This document shows, in pieces, positions 25,689 through 33,643 of a stretch of 64,000 nt of DNA. The DNA is taken from positions 372,001-436,000 of the forward strand of contig CAIFER010000001.1 in the NCBI GenBank assembly GCA_903789525.1. Reading direction: 5' to 3'. The first letter of the stretch is position 1. Every line of letters begins with the position of its first letter. The position numbers and the translations under genes are program-made. The notes beneath the pieces were generated by a model. The model saw nothing but the letters and a program-made list of their open reading frames with translations, had not been told where the DNA came from and ran no database searches. The stretch is from an uncultured Aeriscardovia sp. (GTDB taxonomy: Bacteria; Actinomycetota; Actinomycetes; Actinomycetales; Bifidobacteriaceae).

Positions 25689-26474
25689 ATGGCTCGCGAA
25701 CATCATTCTTATACTTCTCGAACGAAAAGTGCTTCGCCAGCCGATTCCACTCCAACCGGTTCGTTCCCGAAAGTGAAGTCTTCATCTCGGCACATTACTT
25801 TTTCTCACATCGCCATGCGGCTCGTCGTGTGCCTTTTATGCGCTGTTGTCGGCATGGCCGCGATTATTCAGCACAAAAACATTCAGTCATCGTATGCGTC
25901 ATTGAGTGAAAACGAACTTGTCCGACTCCTCGATGAGACAAATCAGCAAATGAGTTTGCTCGAGAATCAAAAGACGCAACTCAGTAATCAGCTTGAATCG
26001 ATCCAATCTGCTGCAGATCAGAGAGCACAGCTGCAGAAGATTGAGAACGAAAATAAGACGACTCAAGATATTTTGGCAGGAACGCTTCCCGCAACTGGAC
26101 CAGGTGTGCGCATAACCATTCGGCAAGGTTCGTCTCATATTGATGCGGGAACGCTCTTTAACCTCATCGAAGAGCTGCGGAACGCTGGCGCTGAAGTAAT
26201 TCAAGTAAATAACGTTCGTGTTGTCACATCGACGTATTTTGAGAATACGCATGATGGCGTGGATTGCGATGGCTCTGAGCTCCATTCTCCGTACGTATTC
26301 CAAGCTATCGGCGATCAGGAAGCGTTGACTAATTCCATTAATATTGCCGGGGGAGTCGGATCTCGATTGCGCGTCCAATATGGTGCTTCTGTGTCAATTG
26401 AGAAAAAAGATGCGCTGAAGATCACGAAAATTCGGCAGCCAAAGAAATTCACGTATGCACAGCCTATAGAATAG
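25689..26474 (+). CDS. DUF881 membrane protein, second copy
   Basis: A 261-residue relative of the first DUF881 protein. One membrane helix (MRLVVCLLCAVVGMAAII) after a short basic head, then a coiled coil (MSLLENQKTQLSNQLESIQSA and on), then the DUF881 domain with LPATGPGVRITIRQGS, GTLFNLIEELRNAGAEVIQVNNVRV and the ending AIGDQEALTNSINIAGGVG. The start is 3 bases after the sbp stop, with GGAG at a 7-base spacing. Together with Sbp and the first copy it probably forms one membrane assembly; that is inference from conserved gene order. Confidence 0.88.
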   Translation: MAREHHSYTSRTKSASPADSTPTGSFPKVKSSSRHITFSHIAMRLVVCLLCAVVGMAAIIQHKNIQSSYASLSENELVRLLDETNQQMSLLENQKTQLSNQLESIQSAADQRAQLQKIENENKTTQDILAGTLPATGPGVRITIRQGSSHIDAGTLFNLIEELRNAGAEVIQVNNVRVVTSTYFENTHDGVDCDGSELHSPYVFQAIGDQEALTNSINIAGGVGSRLRVQYGASVSIEKKDALKITKIRQPKKFTYAQPIE

Positions 26475-26478
26475 AAGT

Positions 26479-26913
26479 ATGACAGACCCGATTGAAAACG
26501 CAGGAGAGACCACAAGTATTGGTCTTCCAGCCATTCAGATTCCGCTCACCTCAACGAGTGACCGTCCTCTGAGCCCTTCTGATGTGCAGACGATTAGCAA
26601 GTTGGCACCTGGTTCAGCGCTTCTTGTTTCCACTCGTGGTCCGGAGTCTCGGTATCTCCTGGATGAAGATGTGATCACAGTGGGGCGTGATCCAAAGGCA
26701 GATATCCTTCTGGACGATTTCACTGTTTCTCGCCAGCATGCTCTGTTCCGTCGTGTGAAGGGCGGCTACCAGGTTGAGGACGCCGGCTCTCTCAATGGCA
26801 CATATGTGAACATGAAACGTGTCGATTCCGCCGTTCTCCATAACGGGGACACCATTATTATTGGTCGTTATCGTCTCATGTATTTCACGAAAGCTGCGGT
26901 CGTTTCACAGTAA
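26479..26913 (+). CDS. garA: FHA-domain signalling protein, GarA/OdhI-like
   Basis: A 144-residue protein with a C-terminal FHA domain, which binds phospho-threonine peptides. The core residues are visible: VGRDPKADILLDD, SRQHALF and DAGSLNGTYVN. The N-terminus has ETTS (residues 10-13), the threonine pair that Ser/Thr kinases PknB and PknG phosphorylate in GarA/OdhI. In the known cases the phosphorylated tail then folds back on the FHA domain and switches its grip on 2-oxoglutarate dehydrogenase and glutamate enzymes. Bifidobacteria are thought to lack a full 2-oxoglutarate dehydrogenase, so the targets here are open. It is followed by the MerR gene, as in mycobacteria. Confidence 0.9.
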   Translation: MTDPIENAGETTSIGLPAIQIPLTSTSDRPLSPSDVQTISKLAPGSALLVSTRGPESRYLLDEDVITVGRDPKADILLDDFTVSRQHALFRRVKGGYQVEDAGSLNGTYVNMKRVDSAVLHNGDTIIIGRYRLMYFTKAAVVSQ

Positions 26914-27128
26914 CCATCATCAGTAGCTATCCTGTCGATAGAGCTGGTTAAACGAGTGTCTTCCTATGCAGATTGCTAGGAATGCGTGAGTGATTTATCA
27001 CACATCTTCGTAGAAACGCCCTGTCAGACTTCCGTCTTTATGTCGTAAAGTTGATATGTTGTTTCGTCAGGCTATGAGAGTGGTGCAATTCTCGTAGTAT
27101 CGATAAGCGTAGGAAAGGGAAGTGCTTC

Positions 27129-27746
27129 ATGAAAGCTGTGCAAGGAACCCTTTTTTCTGGTTCACACGGCCAGGAAGCACACTCCCAGTACGCATACCGA
27201 GGCACTGTTGCATCACGTGTAGCGGGTATCACTTATCGCCAGCTCGATTATTGGGACCGCAAGCACATAGTGTGCCCGTCGCTCCATGAATCACACGGAT
27301 CAGGCACTCGACGGCTGTATTCTTTCCGCGATATTGTGCTGTTATCTGTCATGAAACGGCTCTTGGACGCTGGTGTCGTATTGCAAAACGCATCCCTTGC
27401 CATTGCACAACTGAGCCACGAGCCAGTCAGCCAGATGCGTTCTCTGACGATTATGAGTGATGGCAAATCTGTACGCCAGTGCACCGATGATCGATCAATC
27501 TTGGCTTTGCTCAAAGGCGGCAACGCAGTTTTCGGACTGTCTGTCAGCATGATTTATTCTGATGTTTCTGCTCGTCTTGAAAAAGAAAACTTCATTGATC
27601 TGAGCGAACAAACCGTCTCAGATCGCACGGGACGTCTCACACAAAATATTTCTGCAACTGCTGCAGCACATATTTCTGAGAATAACAGTGTTCAGAGTGA
27701 TGATGCGTCTGTGTCAATGCCGTTGAATTCATCTGTGCTGATGTAA
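27129..27746 (+). CDS. ftsR: MerR-family regulator, FtsR/Rv1828-like
   Basis: A 205-residue DNA-binding protein. The winged-helix MerR domain (about residues 28-85) reads TYRQLDYWDRKHIVCPS and SGTRRLYSFRDIVLLSVMKRLLDAGV, which closely recalls Rv1828 of M. tuberculosis and FtsR of C. glutamicum (a regulator of ftsZ). The C-terminal effector/dimerisation region (TIMSDGKSVRQCTDDRSILALLKGG) also matches that group, and no metal-binding Cys arrangement of classical MerR is seen. Its place after garA agrees. The start has AAGGGA upstream. The gene has its own 215-base upstream region. Regulation of cell-division genes is inference. Confidence 0.83.
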   Translation: MKAVQGTLFSGSHGQEAHSQYAYRGTVASRVAGITYRQLDYWDRKHIVCPSLHESHGSGTRRLYSFRDIVLLSVMKRLLDAGVVLQNASLAIAQLSHEPVSQMRSLTIMSDGKSVRQCTDDRSILALLKGGNAVFGLSVSMIYSDVSARLEKENFIDLSEQTVSDRTGRLTQNISATAAAHISENNSVQSDDASVSMPLNSSVLM

Positions 27747-28120
27747 GAATAATCGTGAGAGAGTAGGACACATAAATTTCACTCTTCAAATAAATATTAG
27801 TAATCTGACATAACGTACATTATCGGCTAATTATATTTATTTTTGTTTTTCCATATTTCTCAGCCACTTTCGAGTTCTGTGGTGGTTCATGGGTTTTATT
27901 TCTTCTCACGATTTATCCGATGAAGCGTGATTATTTTCCTCAGAAGACGCTGTACAGAAACTACATGGATTAAAGTGTTTTCACGAATTTATATTATTTG
28001 CAGACCTTTTATTTTTGTCTGAAACGTTCTGATGAAATTACATCTGAACGGATTCATAATAATAACAAGGATTGAGGTTATAATGCCCACTAACTAAATC
28101 ATTCAATCTGGGGTTTCACT
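27747..28120. other. AT-rich intergenic region without a recognised gene
   Basis: A 374-base gap that is much richer in A and T than the flanking genes and has long runs of ATTTATATTT-type sequence. I see no convincing gene, RNA or terminator. It begins right after ftsR and runs into the foreign-looking nitrilase gene, so it may be part of the same acquired segment. A potential -10-like TATAAT (28078-28083) lies about 40 bases before that gene's start. Confidence 0.5.
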
Positions 28121-29005
28121 ATGCAACTGACCATTTCATTACTTCAACTTTTACCCGAAACAGACAAGCAACGCTTGTTAGCAAAGAGCGATCATTATTG
28201 TGAATTAGCGAAAAACCACTGCGCTGACATTGCACTTTTCCCAGAAATGTGGAGCAACGGCTATAGCATTAAAGGGACAGAAGAAGAATTAAGAAAGCAA
28301 GCACTCAGTTTGCATTCTTCTTACATTGGGCATTTCCAAAAATTAGCTCACGCATTAGATCTCGCCATTGCGATTACTTTTCTTGAGAAACATAATCCCC
28401 AACCCCAAAATAGCATGGTTCTTATAGATCGCCATGGCCGCATTGTTTTACATTATTCAAAGATTCATACATGCGATTTTGGTGACGAAGCCAAGCTTGA
28501 TCCTGGTGATACTTTTCACGTTTGTGAGTTAGATTGTGCGGCTGGAACAGTAAAAGTCGGAAGCATGATTTGTTACGATCGAGAATTTCCAGAAAGCGCG
28601 CGCATTTTAATGCTTCAAGGTTCGGAAGTGATCCTTGTCCCCAATGCTTGTCCAATGGAAATAAATCGTTTGTCACAATTACGCGCACGAGCTTATGAAA
28701 ATATGTGTGCGATTGCAACATGCAATTATCCAGCCGGAAATATCAATTGTAATGGCCACTCAACAATTTTTGATGGCGTTGCATATCCGCAAGATCCGGA
28801 TGATCATTCGTACTCACGAGATATGAAAATTCTTGAAAGCGATGAACAAGAAGGAATTTATACAGCAACAATTGATTTATTTCAGCTCAGAAGGTATCGT
28901 CGCAGTGAAGTTCAAGGCAATGCATACAGAAGGCCAGAGAAATATCACCTTTTGATTGATCAGACAATTAAGCCACCTTTTGTGAGATCTGACCGAAGAG
29001 CATGA
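28121..29005 (+). CDS. Carbon-nitrogen hydrolase (nitrilase family), probably acquired
   Basis: A 294-residue nitrilase-superfamily amidohydrolase. The triad is present: Glu in IALFPEMWSNGYS, Lys in LHYSKIHTCDFGDE and Cys in VGSMICYDREFPESAR. NSMVLIDRHGRIVLHYSKIHTCDF resembles amidase/carbamoylase members; the substrate cannot be told. Base use differs sharply from its neighbours: the gene is AT-rich, uses TTA for Leu repeatedly (rare in neighbouring genes) and sits between AT-rich flanks. This suggests transfer from a lower-GC donor. No mobility gene lies beside it. Start from ATG 28121, with GGGG 7 bases before it. Confidence 0.85.
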   Translation: MQLTISLLQLLPETDKQRLLAKSDHYCELAKNHCADIALFPEMWSNGYSIKGTEEELRKQALSLHSSYIGHFQKLAHALDLAIAITFLEKHNPQPQNSMVLIDRHGRIVLHYSKIHTCDFGDEAKLDPGDTFHVCELDCAAGTVKVGSMICYDREFPESARILMLQGSEVILVPNACPMEINRLSQLRARAYENMCAIATCNYPAGNINCNGHSTIFDGVAYPQDPDDHSYSRDMKILESDEQEGIYTATIDLFQLRRYRRSEVQGNAYRRPEKYHLLIDQTIKPPFVRSDRRA

Positions 29006-29133
29006 AATATTTTGTGATGAAATCTCCATAATTTGAACAAACAGGTTGTTACAAAATGTGAAGAGAATTCATCATGTCACCTAATACTAAACATTAACGA
29101 ACATGCTATTTAATGACATTGATAAAGGAAATT

Positions 29134-29169
29134 AAAAAAAGGGGAGAAGCGATAAAAGTCCTCTCCCCT
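29134..29169 (-). terminator. Terminator after the HAD phosphatase gene
   Basis: On the minus strand an 8-bp stem (AGGGGAGA and its complement) across a 14-base loop is followed by seven T. It lies 78 bases beyond the HAD gene's stop. Confidence 0.75.
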
Positions 29170-29206
29170 GTACGCACTTCACCTACACCTCTCCCCTGTC
29201 TGCGGT

Positions 29207-29234
29207 GAAGTAATTATCAAGAAGTAATTATCAA
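29207..29234. repeat. Two tandem copies of a 14-bp unit
   Basis: GAAGTAATTATCAA occurs twice in perfect tandem, just before the HAD gene's stop region. Upstream, CCTCTCCCCTGT also occurs twice (from 29160 and 29188). Both look like small local duplications at the edge of the AT-rich segment. Confidence 0.85.
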
Positions 29235-29246
29235 GAAACTGAGCGC

Positions 29247-29984
29247 TTAAGCCCCTGTATGCTCCGGAGTAACGTGATCAGCAAAGTACTTCGCAACGAC
29301 GCGTGGTAAATCTGCTGGAGAAGCTGCCGTTGTGTAGCAGTGATACTTTTCAAACTCCCCCGGGTATGCATAACCCCACTTAGCACCAATTGTGTCTAGA
29401 TGACCGCCTTTACGGGCACCTTCGATGTCAGTCCAGCGGTCTCCCACCATGACGGCGCAGTCAGAAGAACGGTTAAAATGAAGCTTTTCAAGAGCGTATT
29501 GGACGATTTGGTCTTTTTTAATCCGTGACATGTCAGAGCTGGCACCATAAACGCCGTTGACGTATGAAAGGATGCCAAAGCGACGGCAGATCGGAATCGA
29601 TTGGAATTCTGGCTTTGCAGTGCAGACAAACAGATCGTCGCCTGCGGCTTTCATCGCAGTGAGAGCATCAAACATACCGTCGTAGACACGATTGAGATAC
29701 ATGCCCGGGATATGCTGACCGGGATTCTGCGGGTCGTCGAAAAGTGGCGTCGTGTACGCATGACGGTAATATTGAACCATTTGCGGTAACTGAGCTTGAG
29801 AAACACCGTGCTTGAGCATTGAATCCTGAATGGCCGGGCCAATAAAACTCTGGAGCTCATGCGCAGATGGAACTGCTATTCCTGCCTTCTGATAAGCATA
29901 TTTGACAGACGAAATAATGCCGTTATCAGATTTTGTGAGTGTTCCATCAAGGTCCAACAAAACGATTCGCCGACCTGTACGCAC
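29247..29984 (-). CDS. HAD-family phosphatase (Gph-like)
   Basis: A cytoplasmic haloacid-dehalogenase-fold phosphatase, 245 residues. Motif I is LLDLDGTLT (D-x-D-x-T); motif II is a Thr in DLFVCTAKPE; motif III is the Lys in MSRIKKDQIVQYAL; motif IV is MVGDRWTDIEGA. A helical cap lies between motif I and II, as in phosphoglycolate phosphatase-type (subfamily IA) members. The start is a GTG with GGAGG at a 7-base spacing. Substrate unknown. It is a single gene on the minus strand next to the acquired AT-rich segment, but its own base use matches the host. Confidence 0.88.
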   Translation of the reverse strand: MRTGRRIVLLDLDGTLTKSDNGIISSVKYAYQKAGIAVPSAHELQSFIGPAIQDSMLKHGVSQAQLPQMVQYYRHAYTTPLFDDPQNPGQHIPGMYLNRVYDGMFDALTAMKAAGDDLFVCTAKPEFQSIPICRRFGILSYVNGVYGASSDMSRIKKDQIVQYALEKLHFNRSSDCAVMVGDRWTDIEGARKGGHLDTIGAKWGYAYPGEFEKYHCYTTAASPADLPRVVAKYFADHVTPEHTGA

Positions 29985-30086
29985 AGTGAATCCTCCTCAT
30001 TTGTTTCACAGCCGAAGCTGTTCACTCAAAATCTCTTAACCCGTATGAGGATACTCACGCTTTTGGACGCACGAAATCGCGAGAAT

Positions 30087-30443
30087 TCACTCGTAATCCG
30101 GGAACCATCCCTCTCGATGCATCTTCAGACGCTTCTCCAGCAGTGCCTGAAGTTCTGGGATAGTACGACGCTCGAGAAGCATATCCCAATGTGTGCGCTG
30201 TGGTTTCTTGGAATCAGAACCATCGTCAGAATCGCTGTCATCAGCATTCTCGCGAACAGCGATCTTTCCACAACGGCATTCCCACTTCTCAGGAATCTCA
30301 GCATCTGTAGAGAACGGAACGATCGTGCGATGGCCATCCGGGCACACATAAGCGACATCATGACGACTGGCGAAATCAACTCCAACGTCTGATTCCAACG
30401 ACTTTGAACCAATGCTCGTACCACGCAGAGAGCGTTCTGCCAT
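30087..30443 (-). CDS. rbpA: RNA polymerase-binding protein RbpA
   Basis: Actinobacterial transcription factor that binds principal sigma factors and RNA polymerase and stabilises open complexes. The 118-residue protein has MAERSLRGTSIGSKS at the start, a zinc-ribbon-like core (VCPDGHRTIVPFSTDAEIP then WECRCGKIA) and the conserved sigma-interaction segment RTHWDMLLERRTIPELQALLEKRL. An acidic Asp/Ser linker in the middle and the WFPDYE end are notable. It has a near-perfect ribosome-binding site (AAAGGAGG). It is 43 bases after helY, on the same strand. Confidence 0.95.
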   Translation of the reverse strand: MAERSLRGTSIGSKSLESDVGVDFASRHDVAYVCPDGHRTIVPFSTDAEIPEKWECRCGKIAVRENADDSDSDDGSDSKKPQRTHWDMLLERRTIPELQALLEKRLKMHREGWFPDYE

Positions 30444-30486
30444 AGTGACCTCCTTTAGCCATTACATCAACAAGATGGAGCTGATA

Positions 30487-33270
30487 TTATTCCCGTTCGT
30501 CAAAAACTCGCCAATCGTCGTCATTATCATGATTAGCTCGATCAGCATGACGATGATCTGTTTGCCGATGAGGTGAGTCAGGTTGCGTTGCCGCATCTGA
30601 ATAAGCAACGATTCCACGATTAATAATGGAAACTGCCTTCTGAGCGCATGCGTCAAGCTCGTCTCCATTCGTGTCCAGGTAGTGAGATGCCATACTGATC
30701 TGCCCGAGGACATCGCATAAACGCTTGCACGTGCGGACGAAGTCACCCGGTTGGATTTCGGTGCCATCTAGAATTTGACCGATCGGCTTATCAGATGACC
30801 AGTCAAATATCTGACTCACGATGCCAAAGTCTAACTGTGGCAACGGATCAAGCCCGGCTTCCTCGACCGTATAATCCAGACCTTCCCAGATGTCCTCCAT
30901 ATTGGCGGCTGCAGTCGCGATATCACCTTGACGACCACCCGGGAAATGATCGGGTTCGTGCGTCGATTCATCACGACGGCGTGCTTCATACACGGTTCCA
31001 GACACAACCGCGGCCAGTTGCTGAGGGTTGAGATGATCGAAAATGTGCTCGACAAGGCACTCTGCCAGCACCAAGTCCTGTTCGGTGAAGAGTTTGCGCA
31101 GCAGGTTTCCACTCCACGTGAGTTGGTAACTGTGCGAATCCCCGTCCAGATAGCCAAGTTTCTGCAAGACAGAGCAAATGAGATCAAATCGACGTGAGAC
31201 GATTCCTGTTCGAGAGTCGTAGCGATCTTTGAGAACTGCGTAACGCTTCCGGGCACGCAACCACCGATTGCCTTGCTTGAGATGCCGGTTCAGATCTGGG
31301 CATGAGTTGCACGGATGCTCTCGTTCCTGGCGGCGTGTATCCGCGATCTCGTCATCCAGCCGCTGAAAAGCTTTCTTACGATCTAATGGAGTGCGGAACT
31401 GCGTGTGCTTCAGACGGCGTCGTTCTCCGCGTTCCAAATTCGTGAGCTTCTCACGGAGTAGGAGGAATTCCTTAATATTCCCGTGCGAGCACGTCAGCGC
31501 TTCCTCGAAGCCATCCACTGCATCGGCTGCATTCTTGAGCTCGCTGCGCATTTCCTCAGCAGATTCGTTCGCTTCCCATTGCGCGAATGACTGATCGAGA
31601 GTTCGACGCGCGGTTTGCGGATCCTCATCGTGCAGCAGATTGACGGCCATGTTGAACGTAGCGGCAAACTGAGAATGAAGCGGGTAAACACGCCGTGACG
31701 ACAGTGCTGCGAGAGTTGCCGGCTCAAAGTTTTGGTGGTCAACGACGATTGCATGTCCGAGCGTATCGATACCACGTCGGCCTGCGCGCCCTGTTAATTG
31801 CGTGTACTCCCCTGGCGTTAGCGGTACGCGACTCTCCCCGTTGAATTTGTCAAGCTTCTCGATAATCACTGAGCGAGCTGGCATATTAATGCCCAGAGCA
31901 AGCGTTTCTGTAGCGAAAACGACTTTAACGAGACCGAGTTCGAAGACTTTCTCCACAATCTCGCGGAAGAGAGCGATCATTCCCGCATGATGGCAGGCAA
32001 AACCGTGTTCAAGCGCGAAGCGGAAGGATGGATACCCGAGAGCTTTGAGATCTTCGACGCTGATCGTGTCTCCGATCATCGAATCAGCAATCTCACGGAT
32101 TCGACGTGCTTCCTTTTCTGTCGTGAGTGTCAAACCTGCATTAATGCACTGCTCAACTGCGCGCTCGCAACCATCGCGTGAAAAGATAAAGTAAATTCCC
32201 GGCAAGAGATCCAAATAATCGAGCTCGTCGATGATCGCCCACCGAGACGGGTAATAGTGCCGGATCATATGCCCGGAATGATGTTGCCTTCTGCGGCGAT
32301 GTCGCCTATTCTCCTGTGACCGATATGCACGTTCAGCAAGGGCATCGAGTTCTTGAAGACGGGCAGCAAGTTCAGGATTGACCTTTTCTGCAGCTGAAAG
32401 CGGACGATTACTGTGATGATCTTTATCTGACGAGCGCTGATCCGACGTGCGTGAGTGGCTCTCCTGCTCCTGCGAACGATACAAGTCATACAGTTCCGGC
32501 TCTTGCTGTGCCGATGGCTGCAGAATGACCGATTGCTGGAGTGGGACAGGACGAGTTTCCGAAACGATGAGTGCGGTTTTCCCACGAACCGAACGGATCC
32601 ATGCGCCAAAGTCTTCGATGTTGGACACGGTGGCTGACAGTCCAACAATTTTGACAGACTGCGGCAGATGGATGATGACTTCTTCCCATACTTGGCCGCG
32701 GAACTTATCACCCAAATAGTGGATCTCATCGAGCACAACGTATGTGAGGTCTTTGAGTGTGCTGGACTGCTCATAGAGCATGTTGCGCAGCACTTCGGTC
32801 GTCATAACTACGATCGGGGCTTCTGAGTTGATCGAAATATCGCCGGTTAAGAGGCCGACGTTGTCGCTTCCGTACAGGCGCGAGAGCTCATGATACTTCT
32901 GATTGCTCAGCGCCTTAATGGGCGTTGTGTAAAACGCTTTCATATGTCGGTGCTGCGCGAGGAACACCGCAAAATCAGCGATAACTGTCTTGCCTGCCCC
33001 AGTTGGAGCCGCGACGAGGACATTGTCTCCCTTTTCAAGCGCATCCAGTGCGTGGATCTGGAAAGGATCTAATTCAAACGGCAGCGTCCTGGCAAATTGT
33101 CCTGCAATGGATTTGCGACGCTGCTGCTCAGCACGGAAATGAGCGTATCGCTGTGCTGGCGTCAACTCGCTTCGATCATCCGTATACTGTTCATCCAGAT
33201 CGGCGGATGATGAGGCCGACCGTTGCTTTTGTGAAGAAGACTTATGAGAGTGATGACTTCTTCGAACCAT
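30487..33270 (-). CDS. helY: Ski2/Mtr4-like DEAD-box helicase HelY
   Basis: A 927-residue superfamily-2 helicase. Motif Q lies before VAAPTGAGKT (Walker A, about residue 90), Ia is TTPIKALSNQKY, II is VVLDEIHYLGDKFRG, III is LSATVSN, and VI is QLTGRAGRRGID. The long C-terminal half has the winged-helix and ratchet layout of Ski2/Mtr4-type enzymes, which act on RNA. The M. tuberculosis HelY is the nearest named relative I recognise. Start ATG 33270 has GGAAGG about 9 bases upstream; open sequence further up does not match. It overlaps the preceding small membrane protein gene by 29 bases. Confidence 0.93.
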   Translation of the reverse strand: MVRRSHHSHKSSSQKQRSASSSADLDEQYTDDRSELTPAQRYAHFRAEQQRRKSIAGQFARTLPFELDPFQIHALDALEKGDNVLVAAPTGAGKTVIADFAVFLAQHRHMKAFYTTPIKALSNQKYHELSRLYGSDNVGLLTGDISINSEAPIVVMTTEVLRNMLYEQSSTLKDLTYVVLDEIHYLGDKFRGQVWEEVIIHLPQSVKIVGLSATVSNIEDFGAWIRSVRGKTALIVSETRPVPLQQSVILQPSAQQEPELYDLYRSQEQESHSRTSDQRSSDKDHHSNRPLSAAEKVNPELAARLQELDALAERAYRSQENRRHRRRRQHHSGHMIRHYYPSRWAIIDELDYLDLLPGIYFIFSRDGCERAVEQCINAGLTLTTEKEARRIREIADSMIGDTISVEDLKALGYPSFRFALEHGFACHHAGMIALFREIVEKVFELGLVKVVFATETLALGINMPARSVIIEKLDKFNGESRVPLTPGEYTQLTGRAGRRGIDTLGHAIVVDHQNFEPATLAALSSRRVYPLHSQFAATFNMAVNLLHDEDPQTARRTLDQSFAQWEANESAEEMRSELKNAADAVDGFEEALTCSHGNIKEFLLLREKLTNLERGERRRLKHTQFRTPLDRKKAFQRLDDEIADTRRQEREHPCNSCPDLNRHLKQGNRWLRARKRYAVLKDRYDSRTGIVSRRFDLICSVLQKLGYLDGDSHSYQLTWSGNLLRKLFTEQDLVLAECLVEHIFDHLNPQQLAAVVSGTVYEARRRDESTHEPDHFPGGRQGDIATAAANMEDIWEGLDYTVEEAGLDPLPQLDFGIVSQIFDWSSDKPIGQILDGTEIQPGDFVRTCKRLCDVLGQISMASHYLDTNGDELDACAQKAVSIINRGIVAYSDAATQPDSPHRQTDHRHADRANHDNDDDWRVFDERE

Positions 33271-33640
33271 TCGTGTAACCTTCCTGGTCTGCGATGTTCG
33301 GTTCAGTAAGTTCAGTATCGGTATTAAAGCGTGCCCACCGCGCCCATCGCTGATCTCGCCGATTGTGTGCTTTTTGCCGATGGACGACGAGACGATAATG
33401 TACTTCCTCGTAATCTGCAGCGGTCTGCCCCACAGAACGAGTGAGCACGAGTGGTTTGCTGGATCCGCGGTGTGCACGATCACGTGCCGCAGATATCTCG
33501 TTCATATCCTTTTGGATGGCATGCTGCAGTGGAGTCAGTGATGCCAGAGCTTGCCGAAAATGGCGAAAAGCATACCATAGCCCCACTGCAACCATCGTCA
33601 CGAGGAAAAGAACGAGAATAATCCAGATCCACCCGGGCAT
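33242..33640 (-). CDS. Small single-pass membrane protein
   Basis: A 132-residue protein with one membrane helix at the very N-terminus (WIWIILVLFLVTMVAVGLWYAF) and a basic, Arg-rich cytoplasmic part (KAHNRRDQRWARWARF). No domain recognised. It sits 3 bases after pafBC and overlaps helY by 29 bases, in the same direction, so the three genes are probably one operon. A role in RNA or DNA damage response is suggested only by position. Confidence 0.75.
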   Translation of the reverse strand: MPGWIWIILVLFLVTMVAVGLWYAFRHFRQALASLTPLQHAIQKDMNEISAARDRAHRGSSKPLVLTRSVGQTAADYEEVHYRLVVHRQKAHNRRDQRWARWARFNTDTELTEPNIADQEGYTNGSKKSSLS

Positions 33641-33643
33641 GAA

